Assembly (NCBI RefSeq): GCF_900182915.1
Contig: NZ_FXUG01000007.1
Span: 248,001-312,000, forward strand
DNA length: 64,000 nt
Reading direction: 5' to 3'
Source: Neorhodopirellula lusitana
Lineage (GTDB): Bacteria; Planctomycetota; Planctomycetia; Pirellulales; Pirellulaceae
In this document: in pieces, positions 47,550-54,952 of the stretch
How the letters are laid out: every line of letters starts with the position of its first letter
How positions within the stretch are numbered: position 1 is the first letter of the stretch
Made by a program: the position numbers and the translations under genes
Notes under the pieces: model-generated
Database searches by the model: none
Told to the model about the DNA's origin: nothing
Seen by the model: the letters and a program-made list of their open reading frames with translations, nothing else

Positions 47550-49049
47550 ATGCCCACTTATTTGAATCCACTAGCCTGGACGAAATGGCTTGGGCAGTTC
47601 ACTTATTGCTGGATCGCTTCGATTCCCTGGAAACGTGTCGGTGCGGGTGTGCCGGCGATCTTACTGACCGCCGGACTGATCTTGCTCGCGTTCTTCGCCT
47701 ATTCGGATGGAGGCTCGTGGCGGCGTGGGGTCTTGGATTCGCAGATTCAGAATGCGATTGAGATTGAGGACTTTGAGTCGGCGGAGTTGTTGTTGAAGCG
47801 GCAGATGAAGGAAGGCGATTCTTCGACCGATACGCTATTTCGTCTCGCGCTTGCTCAAGATCAACTCGACGAGCAGGACCAGGCGAATCAGCTGATGCGA
47901 GAGCTTGCGTTTCGGCGCAATAGCGAGCGGGCGGCGATGTGGTTGATCCAGCAGAATTATCTAGGCAAGGGCTGGGGCGATTTGGATTCCACACAGCAAA
48001 ACGAGTTTGGTGAGTTGCTGGAATTGGTTGTTGAGAAGCAGCCCAAGAATGCTGGTATGCGGCAACTCTACGCGAACTACTTGATTGCCGGACATCGCTA
48101 CGCGGCGGCTATCCCCCACCTGCAACAACTCGCTGAACTGAATCCGATGCTGGGCCTGCAGGCGGCGGCTTTGTCACGACAGGTTGGCGACGATACCCAA
48201 TCCGAACGTCTCGCCAGTGTCACTCTGGATCGGGTGAGCAAGCTGTTCACCGAAGAACCGGCGAACCCGAAATTGGCGTTGGCGGTTGCCCAGATCCAGC
48301 TGTTTTCACAGGAACACGCTGACGCGATTCGCACACTCAGCAAATCCATTCCTCGCATGAAGACACCCGAACATCGTGCTGCGTTGCAGCAGGCGATGGG
48401 AGATGCTATCGCGGCGTGGGTGAATGTGATCGAGAAAGAGAAGAACGAGACGCCGGTGGAGCGACTGCGAGTTCTGAAGATGCTGCAAGTTGCACTGGAA
48501 CACGCGCCGAACAACCCTCGCGTTTTGACATTGGTGTCCGACCAAGTATTGAAGACGGCGGAGAACGACGACGAGTCGGTTCAGGCTTTACGCAGTGCGT
48601 TGGTCGAGGGAACCTCTCCTGGGATCGCCCACTTCATCCGCGGAACGTCCGCACTGATGGCGGATGACATGGAGAAGGCGGAACAGCACTTGTCTCTTGC
48701 CGCGAAGCACCTACCCAACAGCACAGCCATCCTGAACAACCTCGCCGTCGCACTCACCCAACGCGAAGGTGGGGACTTGGAAAAGGCACTGCAGTTGAGC
48801 AACCAAGCGATTGAATCGCAAGCAAACGCGAGCCCGTACTTTTACGAGACGCGAGGGCAGATTCTGTTCCGCATGGAAAAGTATCTCGATGCGATTCCGG
48901 ATTTGGAAAAGGCGTTGAGTGAAGAGAAACTGGCCGCTGGCGTTCACGAAGTCTTAGCGAAGTGCTACGAAAAGATCGATGATCCCAAGATGGCTGCGGA
49001 GCATCGCAAGGCTTTTGAACGTCTGTCGAAGAAATCGGACGACAAATAG
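47550..49049 (+). CDS. TPR-repeat membrane-anchored protein, exosortase-linked
   Basis: A 499-residue protein beginning 2 bp after the exosortase stop, so almost certainly cotranscribed. A single transmembrane helix at about 31-50 (VGAGVPAILLTAGLILLAFFAYS) is followed by repeated helical pairs of TPR character: IEDFESAELLLKRQ, LFRLALAQDQLDEQDQANQLMREL, LYANYLIAGHRYAAAIPHLQQLAELNP, AILNNLAVALTQREGGDLEKALQLSNQAIE and YLDAIPDLEKALSEEKLA. The tail is Lys/Asp-rich. Such TPR proteins near exosortase or Wzc genes (PrsT-like) are thought to help assemble secretion complexes. The direct partner is inferred from position only. Confidence 0.88.
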   Translation: MPTYLNPLAWTKWLGQFTYCWIASIPWKRVGAGVPAILLTAGLILLAFFAYSDGGSWRRGVLDSQIQNAIEIEDFESAELLLKRQMKEGDSSTDTLFRLALAQDQLDEQDQANQLMRELAFRRNSERAAMWLIQQNYLGKGWGDLDSTQQNEFGELLELVVEKQPKNAGMRQLYANYLIAGHRYAAAIPHLQQLAELNPMLGLQAAALSRQVGDDTQSERLASVTLDRVSKLFTEEPANPKLALAVAQIQLFSQEHADAIRTLSKSIPRMKTPEHRAALQQAMGDAIAAWVNVIEKEKNETPVERLRVLKMLQVALEHAPNNPRVLTLVSDQVLKTAENDDESVQALRSALVEGTSPGIAHFIRGTSALMADDMEKAEQHLSLAAKHLPNSTAILNNLAVALTQREGGDLEKALQLSNQAIESQANASPYFYETRGQILFRMEKYLDAIPDLEKALSEEKLAAGVHEVLAKCYEKIDDPKMAAEHRKAFERLSKKSDDK

Positions 49050-49103
49050 GGCAAAACGTTTTGCTTGAAACGTCTGGATCGTCGAGCTTGCTTCCTCGTT
49101 TTT

Positions 49104-49281
49104 CGTAGCCGATGTCGCCAGACTTCGGGGGAATGCTGTCTTACCGAGCCGCGAAGCGCTAGCTGCGGGTAGCGGTTTTCGGACACCGGCGGCTAGCGTC
49201 TTGCCGCTCAGTTGTGGGTTCTGGTCCAGCCAAATGAATGGGAATGCGTGGCGGCCTGAACTCTGGCGAGTCCAATTACGG
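49104..49281. repeat. Composite repeat: B outside, A inside, between convergent genes
   Basis: Order seen: repeat B forward 49104-49128, repeat A forward 49146-49171, repeat A inverted 49185-49211, repeat B inverted 49255-49281. This is the opposite nesting to 45021-45186. It fills nearly all of the 242-bp gap between the TPR gene and the sigma factor gene and could act as a bidirectional transcription barrier. Confidence 0.85.
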
Positions 49282-49291
49282 GTTTGCTGTT

Positions 49292-50035
49292 TTAATCGGT
49301 TAGCTCGGGGAAGACGCTGGCGTCGAGATCTTGGCGGCTGACGATTGCTTTGAGGCGGGTCAGGAAGTCGCTCTTTAGGTTGGCGACTTGTTGCTGGGTT
49401 AAGCCGAGTCGCTCGGCGACTTCGAGGTTGCCAGCACCCGCGACAAAGATCAGCTCGATCGCTTTCAGCTTGACGTGGTTGTCGGTCTCGCGCCAGCGTT
49501 GGATCTGTTCGCTGATCGCCTCGGCAACCACGCGTTGCTCGATATCTTGGCGTTCAGCGCTGCGAGCGATCGAGCTCGCCACTCGGTCTCGGCCTGGAAT
49601 GGGAATGGCCCCCACCGAGCCTTCGAAGCTTCCGCCACGGCCCACCAACGGCAGAGTTGGTCGCCGTCCCGAAGCTCTCAAGTAGTCGGTCAGCTTGTAG
49701 CTGCAAATAGAAAACAGATAGCTTTCCAGTTTGCGCCGCGGGTCGTAGTTGGGCAGTGAGATGAGGAAACCGACAAAGGTTTCCTGGACGATATCCTCGC
49801 TGACGCTGCGATCATTCAGCCGCCGCTGAACAAACGCGAGCAGGCGTCCTTCGTAGCGGTCGATCACGGTTTGCCACGCCGTCTCTTCCCCGGCGCGAAT
49901 GGAATCGACCAACCGTTGTTGCTCCGCCACGGTGTCGCTATCAATCGACTCATCGCCACCAAGCTCTGTTGGCTGTGGTGAGCGTCTCGATGATGAGTTC
50001 GCGGCTGACGTGTCCGGCTGGTTTGGCTGGTTCAT
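49292..50035 (-). CDS. ECF-type RNA polymerase sigma factor
   Basis: A 247-residue sigma-70 family protein. The first 40 residues are Ser/Gln-rich and disordered. Region 2 covers about 44-110 (ETAWQTVIDRYEGRLLAFVQRRL, SEDIVQETFVGFLISLPNYD, LESYLFSICSYKLTDYLR). A long linker with GRGGSFEGSVGAIPIPG follows, then region 4 at about 170-235 (HVKLKAIELIFVAGAGNLEVAERLGLTQQQVANLKSDFLTRL). No anti-sigma gene is adjacent. The target regulon is unknown. The stop lies close to repeat B at 49281. Confidence 0.9.
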   Translation of the reverse strand: MNQPNQPDTSAANSSSRRSPQPTELGGDESIDSDTVAEQQRLVDSIRAGEETAWQTVIDRYEGRLLAFVQRRLNDRSVSEDIVQETFVGFLISLPNYDPRRKLESYLFSICSYKLTDYLRASGRRPTLPLVGRGGSFEGSVGAIPIPGRDRVASSIARSAERQDIEQRVVAEAISEQIQRWRETDNHVKLKAIELIFVAGAGNLEVAERLGLTQQQVANLKSDFLTRLKAIVSRQDLDASVFPELTD

Positions 50036-50410
50036 GCCAATAATCTGGCAACAGTCGGCCGACTTGGCAACACGAGACAGACTGGGGCCATCGACGACGT
50101 TCGATTTCCGCCTGGATCCCCAGCGACTGGGCCGAGCGTTTCACCACCGTTGGCAGCTCAAGACAAAGCCTTTTGCCCATTTCCACTTACCGGTTGTCGT
50201 GGATCTCAATGGAAATCGTTGTCCGACAACAATGAACATTTCCAAATCTCCATCACGTCGGTGAGAAACGGATTCGTCCGAATGGGAGAATACCAGCAGC
50301 GACAGGGCCTTCCCGGATTGGGTACGATGGACGGCTCAGTAACATGATCATGCTAGAACACAACGCAAGAAACGTTCTCATTCGTTGCCATCGCAGCCCA
50401 GGTAGAACCG
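50036..50410. promoter_or_regulatory. Divergent intergenic region between the sigma factor and pterin dehydratase genes
   Basis: 375 bp containing the promoters of both divergent genes by necessity. No element can be assigned with confidence, and no hairpin stands out. Confidence 0.4.
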
Positions 50411-50803
50411 ATGTCCAGTCCACCGAGCCCATCCCCCCCCAGTCCCGAACCTGGCTCGCAATCCGCTGCTTGCGATTTCTCGTCGAAGCGTTGCGTTCCG
50501 TGTGAAGGCGGTGTTCCGGTGATCGATGCTAAGCAAGCGGCATCACATCTGGTTCACATGCCGAACTGGCATCTCAGTGACGACGGCAAATCAATTTCCT
50601 GGAAGATGAATACCAAGAACTTCGTTGGTGCCGTCGAACGCATCAACCGCATTGCGGAGGTCGCTGAAGCGGAACAGCATCATCCGGATTTACACATCAC
50701 CGGCTACCGGCATCTGACTGTCGTGCTAACTACCCATGCGATCGATGGGCTGAGTGAAAATGACTTTATTGTTGCCGCCAAGATTGATGAGTTGTTCCAA
50801 TGA
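50411..50803 (+). CDS. phhB: 4a-hydroxytetrahydrobiopterin dehydratase (pterin-4a-carbinolamine dehydratase)
   Basis: A 130-residue cytosolic enzyme that recycles the pterin cofactor; in bacteria it serves phenylalanine hydroxylase or molybdopterin-related chemistry. The compact alpha/beta fold is covered: WHLSDDGKSISWKMNTKNFVGAVERINRIAEVAEAEQHHPDLHITGYRHLTVVLTTH-type sequence, with the catalytic His-His-Pro-Asp near residues 92-95 and a later His in the VVLTTHAIDGLSENDF segment. The first 25 residues are a low-complexity Pro/Ser stretch with a CVPCEGG motif normal for the family. No phenylalanine hydroxylase gene is nearby. The stop overlaps the next start (ATGA). Confidence 0.94.
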   Translation: MSSPPSPSPPSPEPGSQSAACDFSSKRCVPCEGGVPVIDAKQAASHLVHMPNWHLSDDGKSISWKMNTKNFVGAVERINRIAEVAEAEQHHPDLHITGYRHLTVVLTTHAIDGLSENDFIVAAKIDELFQ

Positions 50804-51141
50804 ACCTGCGACCTGACATCGCGTTGTCGTTGCTGGACGAGTGCACGGGTGATGACCTCTGGAGCGTTGAGCATTGCCGTGCTCGTGGGGTGCCGGAAGC
50901 GTGGATTGACGATCTCGCCGATGCATACGAGTCAGGCTTTCGTGCCCGCAGCCAGACGATTTATGTCAGCGACGAAAAATCAGGCAATCGCGTCATCAAT
51001 CAGTACTTCGGTGTTCGCGACATTGACCTTGCCAAACGGATCGGAACGCAACTGGGCTTGGACGTGGAACAGATCCAGGCGGTTTCGTTTTCCCGCCAGT
51101 CGACCGTTGATCGCATTAAAGAAGCGGTGATGGACGGGTAG
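50800..51141 (+). CDS. Small protein of unknown function, coupled to phhB
   Basis: A 113-residue soluble, acidic protein; I do not recognise its family. Visible segments are LRPDIALSLLDECTGDDLWSVEHCRARGVPEAWIDDLADAYESGF at the N-terminus, IYVSDEKSGNRVINQYFGVRDIDLAKRIGTQLGLDV in the middle and a short C-terminal helix. No signal peptide or membrane segment. ATG 50800 overlaps the phhB stop by 4 bp, so translation is coupled and a shared process is likely. Coding quality looks real (consistent third-base GC, no rare features). Confidence 0.75.
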   Translation: MNLRPDIALSLLDECTGDDLWSVEHCRARGVPEAWIDDLADAYESGFRARSQTIYVSDEKSGNRVINQYFGVRDIDLAKRIGTQLGLDVEQIQAVSFSRQSTVDRIKEAVMDG

Positions 51142-51815
51142 GTTTCGCACTGCATGACGTGCCGGTAATTTGTGGCATGCGTGCGAACGAAGACTGAAAG
51201 CCTGTAGCGAATTTTGAAGAATGTGATCGACTGTGTGTTGAGTGGCTGGAGCTTTTAGACTCCGTATTCTTCTCAACTGTGGCTGGAAGCCCCAGCCACA
51301 TCCCGAAATGCTGTAGGCCTGGTTTTTGACAGGATCAACAGGATTTACATGATGGTTGGGATCGTGCTGGGGTGATGTGCCAGCGTTACATTGCAGTGGC
51401 TTCTATGGGGCGCCGGCTTGGCAAGGCTTCTGCTTTAAAGCCGTAATGCTGTGAAGGTCACTGATTTCCTTCACCCAGCGATTGGCAAACGACCGGCTGG
51501 TTACTGGGCTTTTGAGAATGTGCCGGTGGGGCTGAAGACGATCGCTTGGTGATCGAGTGGCTAGAGCTTCCAGCCGCCTTAATCCTCTCAACTGTGGCTG
51601 GAAGCCCCAGCCACATCCCGAAATGCTGTAGGCCTGGTTTTTGACAGGATTAACAGGATCGACATGATAGTTGGGACCGTGTTGGGGTGATGTGACAGCC
51701 TGAGATTGCTTTTGTTTCTACGAGGTGTCGGGTTACCGCGGCGGCCACATTCAAACCGCAGAGCTTTAATGGCCGCAACAGCTCATCGAACACAGATCGG
51801 TAAACGACCGGCTGG
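51142..51815. other. 674-bp tandem-repeat intergenic region between convergent genes
   Basis: No gene is supported. It is almost entirely made of the 315-bp tandem duplication described at 51225-51876. Confidence 0.75.
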
Positions 51816-51876
51816 TTACTGGGCTTTTGAAACGGTGCCGGTGGGGCTGAAGACGATCGATTGGTGATCGAGTAGT
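51225..51876. repeat. 315-bp tandem duplication that includes the 3' end of the ExbD-like gene
   Basis: GTGGCTGGAAGCCCCAGCCA starts at 51279 and again at 51594, and AAACGACCGGCTGGTTACTG at 51487 and 51802, each 315 bp apart. A partial earlier unit begins at about 51225. Each unit holds a GTGGCTGG/CCAGCCAC hairpin, a TTTTGACAGGATnAACAGGAT word and a GGTTACTGGGCTTTTGA segment. The last segment is the final roughly 20 codons of the minus-strand gene ending at 51816. The middle of the units has diverged or been replaced. Confidence 0.85.
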
Positions 51877-52880
51877 GGACGGGCCGCGGTGGCGAAGCCT
51901 CTCGCGTAGAGATGCTCTTTCAATTGACGCAGTTCACCGTAGCTGTCTTCATAGACACTGACCGTGATGGTTGTTGTCTTGGGGTCGCGGCCGGCCAGCT
52001 CGATGTCCAAGAAGCTGCTATTACCCAAGATTTGCTCGACCGTCTGACCGACTCGTTCGTTGACCGGCTCGAAGCGGAACGCGTGAGCTTGTGCTGCCAT
52101 CCCCATTCGGACTTGGCCACCCTGGTTCACTCGCACCAGCGACTTTTCCAACAGCAAGCTGCACGTGTAGTCGCGAATCGGACCGGCGGTCAACGTGTTG
52201 ATGCCTTGCCGATTTTTCAACTGCCCCACCCGCTCCTTCAATTGTTCCAGCAACGGCTCAACGGGAACGACAGACAGCCGGCCGCCTTTTAGACGAAAAT
52301 AGATTTCGTCACCGTAGACTAACTTCGCCATCGGCGTCGGCAGGTGCTCGACAGCGATGAGCGGAGCCTTTTCGTCGCCCAGTTGTTCTTTAACACTGGC
52401 CAGTTCCGCGATCTGGGATTCCACTTCACGGATTTCTCGTTGGCGTTTGGCCGCCAACACTTTGCGTTCATCCAGATTCGACTTCGCCTTGTCGTACGCC
52501 TCTTCCGCCAACGTCATCAGGTCGAGCAACTGACCGCGAGCCCGGCGAAGTTGGTCGATCTGGGTATCGTAGCGTTTCAGGTTTTGTTCTAACCGCAAAC
52601 CGTCCCGCTGAGCGGTGGCCGCTTGGATCGAAATCTTAGCGAGTTCCTCAAGCTGATCTTCGGCGGCGTAACGAGTCTTCGGCATCGGTGGCACTTCGAG
52701 CTCAGCGGTCTCCACCACCGAGTCCGCATCGACCGGATCGTTCAGCATCTCGGTGATGCGTTGAGTTTGAGTCCCCAGCACGACCACCAAGATGATCAGG
52801 ATTCCAACTAGGTTGGCAACGATGTCCAAGAAGGCATCGTGGCCCATGTCCATGGTGGAACGTTGACGGCCCTTCATCAT
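51816..52880 (-). CDS. ExbD/MotB-like single-pass membrane protein with coiled coil
   Basis: A 354-residue protein, third gene of the operon. The N-terminus is short and cytoplasmic (MMKGRQRSTMDMGHDAFLDIVANL), with a transmembrane helix at about 16-37 (FLDIVANLVGILIILVVVLG) whose Asp19 could carry protons as in ExbD/TolR/MotB. A coiled coil follows at about 68-165 (LEELAKISIQAATAQRDGLRLEQNLKRYDTQI and KSNLDERKVLAAKRQREIREVESQIAEL). The C-terminal 190 residues contain VEHLPTPMAKLVYGDEIYFRLKGGRLSVVPVEPLLEQL, probably a beta-rich periplasmic domain. Its start overlaps the upstream stop by 4 bp. Closest general class is biopolymer transport/motor stator, but the C-terminal domain is not OmpA-like. 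Confidence 0.82.
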   Translation of the reverse strand: MMKGRQRSTMDMGHDAFLDIVANLVGILIILVVVLGTQTQRITEMLNDPVDADSVVETAELEVPPMPKTRYAAEDQLEELAKISIQAATAQRDGLRLEQNLKRYDTQIDQLRRARGQLLDLMTLAEEAYDKAKSNLDERKVLAAKRQREIREVESQIAELASVKEQLGDEKAPLIAVEHLPTPMAKLVYGDEIYFRLKGGRLSVVPVEPLLEQLKERVGQLKNRQGINTLTAGPIRDYTCSLLLEKSLVRVNQGGQVRMGMAAQAHAFRFEPVNERVGQTVEQILGNSSFLDIELAGRDPKTTTITVSVYEDSYGELRQLKEHLYARGFATAARPLLDHQSIVFSPTGTVSKAQ

Positions 52881-54952
52881 TGGGTTCTCCGATAGATTTC
52901 AACGCCGCTGCCCTGCATCAACGTTTCCAATTCATGGAAGCGTTGTTCGGCGTGAGGTCCCACTTGCACATCCAGTCGTGGTTGCCAGCGACCGCCCGGT
53001 AGCGTGGCACCCCAGCGGGAGACTCGGTCACGGACAGCGGTCGCTAGCTGCAACGTGGACTGGTGCACGCCTTGGTTAGCGAACGGAAACGTGGTCACGA
53101 CTCGTCCCTGTTCTAACAACTCGTAGCGATCGTGGCGGCAGATCATTGAGATCGGACGCACCACTTCGGTTCCGCCCATGCCACGGAATGCTTCCGGCAT
53201 CGCCCAATCACGACCTTCGCGGCGAACCAGGTTCGATGCCGCCGGCGCTTGTTGATTCTGGTCATTCGGCGTTGCGGAACCAGGATTGGACTCTGGCCCG
53301 CCCTGCTCGCTGCCAGGCTGCCCGTCGGCGGACTGACTGCTTGCAGTTTGTTCGGTGCTGGGTGAAGTACCGGAAGCCGAAGCCACGGTTCCGCCTGGAG
53401 CACCACCAGCTGATGAGGCCGATCCGCCCTCGCCCTGGTCGCCTGATTCAGCCGACTCGTTCGAACCGTTGGCTTGGTCCGATCCCGCTGACTGTGTTGA
53501 ACCCAAAGCATTGGTCGTTGAGCCGGACATGCCGTCATTGTTCGCTTCAGTTCCACCACCGGAGCGACCACCGCGAACGAACTCTTCGATCGCTCGCTCG
53601 TTCATCGCACCATTGGAACCGTAAGATTCGCCTTGGGATCCCGGCGGTGATTGGTAGCCACCGTAGGCATTTGCAAAACGTTGATCCTTCGCGGATGAGA
53701 AGCCGTTGCTTCTAGCCTGACTGTCAAGGCTTTTGGCCGAGAGAACAGGCAGCGGTTTCGGTTGAGACGGCCCACCGGCGTAAGAACCCTCGCCGCTCAT
53801 GCCAGCTTGGCTTCCAGAGCTTTGACCACCTGAACTGGCATAAGAGTTTTCGTACGTGCCCGATCCACCGGAATCGCCATCGCCACTTCCGCCGGCCGAC
53901 TGATAGCTACGACCGAATGCTGCTCGAGCGACCGCGAAGTTTCGCGACGACGCTTCATGGACAGCGAACTCCATATCCTTTTGCAGAACCCGGTCACCGC
54001 CTGGGAACTCCAGGTCAACGTTTCCGGGAACCAGTTCGTAACCGTATTGATCATCCCAGTCTTTCATCAAAGCGGTCGCCAGACGGTAAGCCGGGATGCC
54101 ACCAGGCCGCAGGACCAACAAAGGATAGGGAGCGACTTGATCGCCGTAGTTTTGCATCGCGTATCGACGTGCCACTCGCAAGGCGGACGCGAGTGGATTG
54201 CCGTTGGGGTTTTGCCCTTGAGCGGCCGCGAGTGCTTGGGACTGAGTGATGTGAACGCCTTCAGGCAAGATTTGAATGCCGTCTTCAGAACATTCCACGT
54301 AGATCGGTCGGCGTTGGGTTCCGTTGGGACCACGGTGCGGCACAATCACAACACGAGCCTTCTGGCCCCTCTCATTTTCCTTTAACTCCGCGATCTCGCC
54401 ACGCAGCTTTGCCGCTTCTTGCTTCATCATCACCAACGTGGTGTCGTCAATTCGCAAAGCGTCATCGAGAGTTTCCTGGCCCTCTTCATCGGTACCGGCC
54501 GCGGCTTCCATTTCCGTTCGAAGCTCTTGCAGCTTTTCCTTCAAATCGCGAATCGCGGCTTCCAGGTGCGCGACCTCATTGCGTTTCTCTTCCGCGTTTT
54601 GAGTTTGCGCATCGCGAAAGGAAACGAGCTCGGTCAAACGAAACTGCTCTTCGTCGATCAAACGAGAAGCAGCTTTCGCGGTCAGCTTGGGAGCATCGCC
54701 AGAACCGTCGCTTGAATCAGGATCTTCGTCGATGACCGGTGCCGCCAACGTGACCGCTGATTGCGGTACCGCTTCCGCCTGAGCAAGCAGCTCTTGATTG
54801 GCAGCTTGGTCTTGCTCCGTTTTTGCCACGGCAGCATCCTTGGCTTCTTGGGCGACCAAGGCCAGCAACAGGATCAATGTTCCCAACGTGCAGATCAGAA
54901 CTGCAAGAAAGGGGAACAATGAAGGTGAGATTCCGGCATGTCGCCGACTCAT
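52877..54952 (-). CDS. ExbD-like membrane protein with coiled coil and long Gly/Ser-rich linker
   Basis: A 691-residue protein, second gene of the operon. A transmembrane helix lies at about 11-34 (LFPFLAVLICTLGTLILLLALVA). Coiled coil is at about 85-210 (RLTELVSFRDAQTQNAEEKRNEVAHLEAAIRDLKEKLQELR). A conserved domain at about 215-360 contains RRPIYVECSEDGIQILPEGVHI and PYPLLVLRPGGIPAYRLATALMKDWDDQYGYELV. Then comes an extremely Gly/Ser/Gln-rich stretch of about 210 residues, and a C-terminal folded part (RDWAMPEAFRGMGGTEVVRPISMICRHDRYELL onward). The N-terminal layout is that of ExbD/MotB. 4-bp overlaps on both sides couple it to its neighbours. Repetitive composition makes the linker a likely flexible spacer across the periplasm. 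Confidence 0.82.
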   Translation of the reverse strand: MSRRHAGISPSLFPFLAVLICTLGTLILLLALVAQEAKDAAVAKTEQDQAANQELLAQAEAVPQSAVTLAAPVIDEDPDSSDGSGDAPKLTAKAASRLIDEEQFRLTELVSFRDAQTQNAEEKRNEVAHLEAAIRDLKEKLQELRTEMEAAAGTDEEGQETLDDALRIDDTTLVMMKQEAAKLRGEIAELKENERGQKARVVIVPHRGPNGTQRRPIYVECSEDGIQILPEGVHITQSQALAAAQGQNPNGNPLASALRVARRYAMQNYGDQVAPYPLLVLRPGGIPAYRLATALMKDWDDQYGYELVPGNVDLEFPGGDRVLQKDMEFAVHEASSRNFAVARAAFGRSYQSAGGSGDGDSGGSGTYENSYASSGGQSSGSQAGMSGEGSYAGGPSQPKPLPVLSAKSLDSQARSNGFSSAKDQRFANAYGGYQSPPGSQGESYGSNGAMNERAIEEFVRGGRSGGGTEANNDGMSGSTTNALGSTQSAGSDQANGSNESAESGDQGEGGSASSAGGAPGGTVASASGTSPSTEQTASSQSADGQPGSEQGGPESNPGSATPNDQNQQAPAASNLVRREGRDWAMPEAFRGMGGTEVVRPISMICRHDRYELLEQGRVVTTFPFANQGVHQSTLQLATAVRDRVSRWGATLPGGRWQPRLDVQVGPHAEQRFHELETLMQGSGVEIYRRTQ

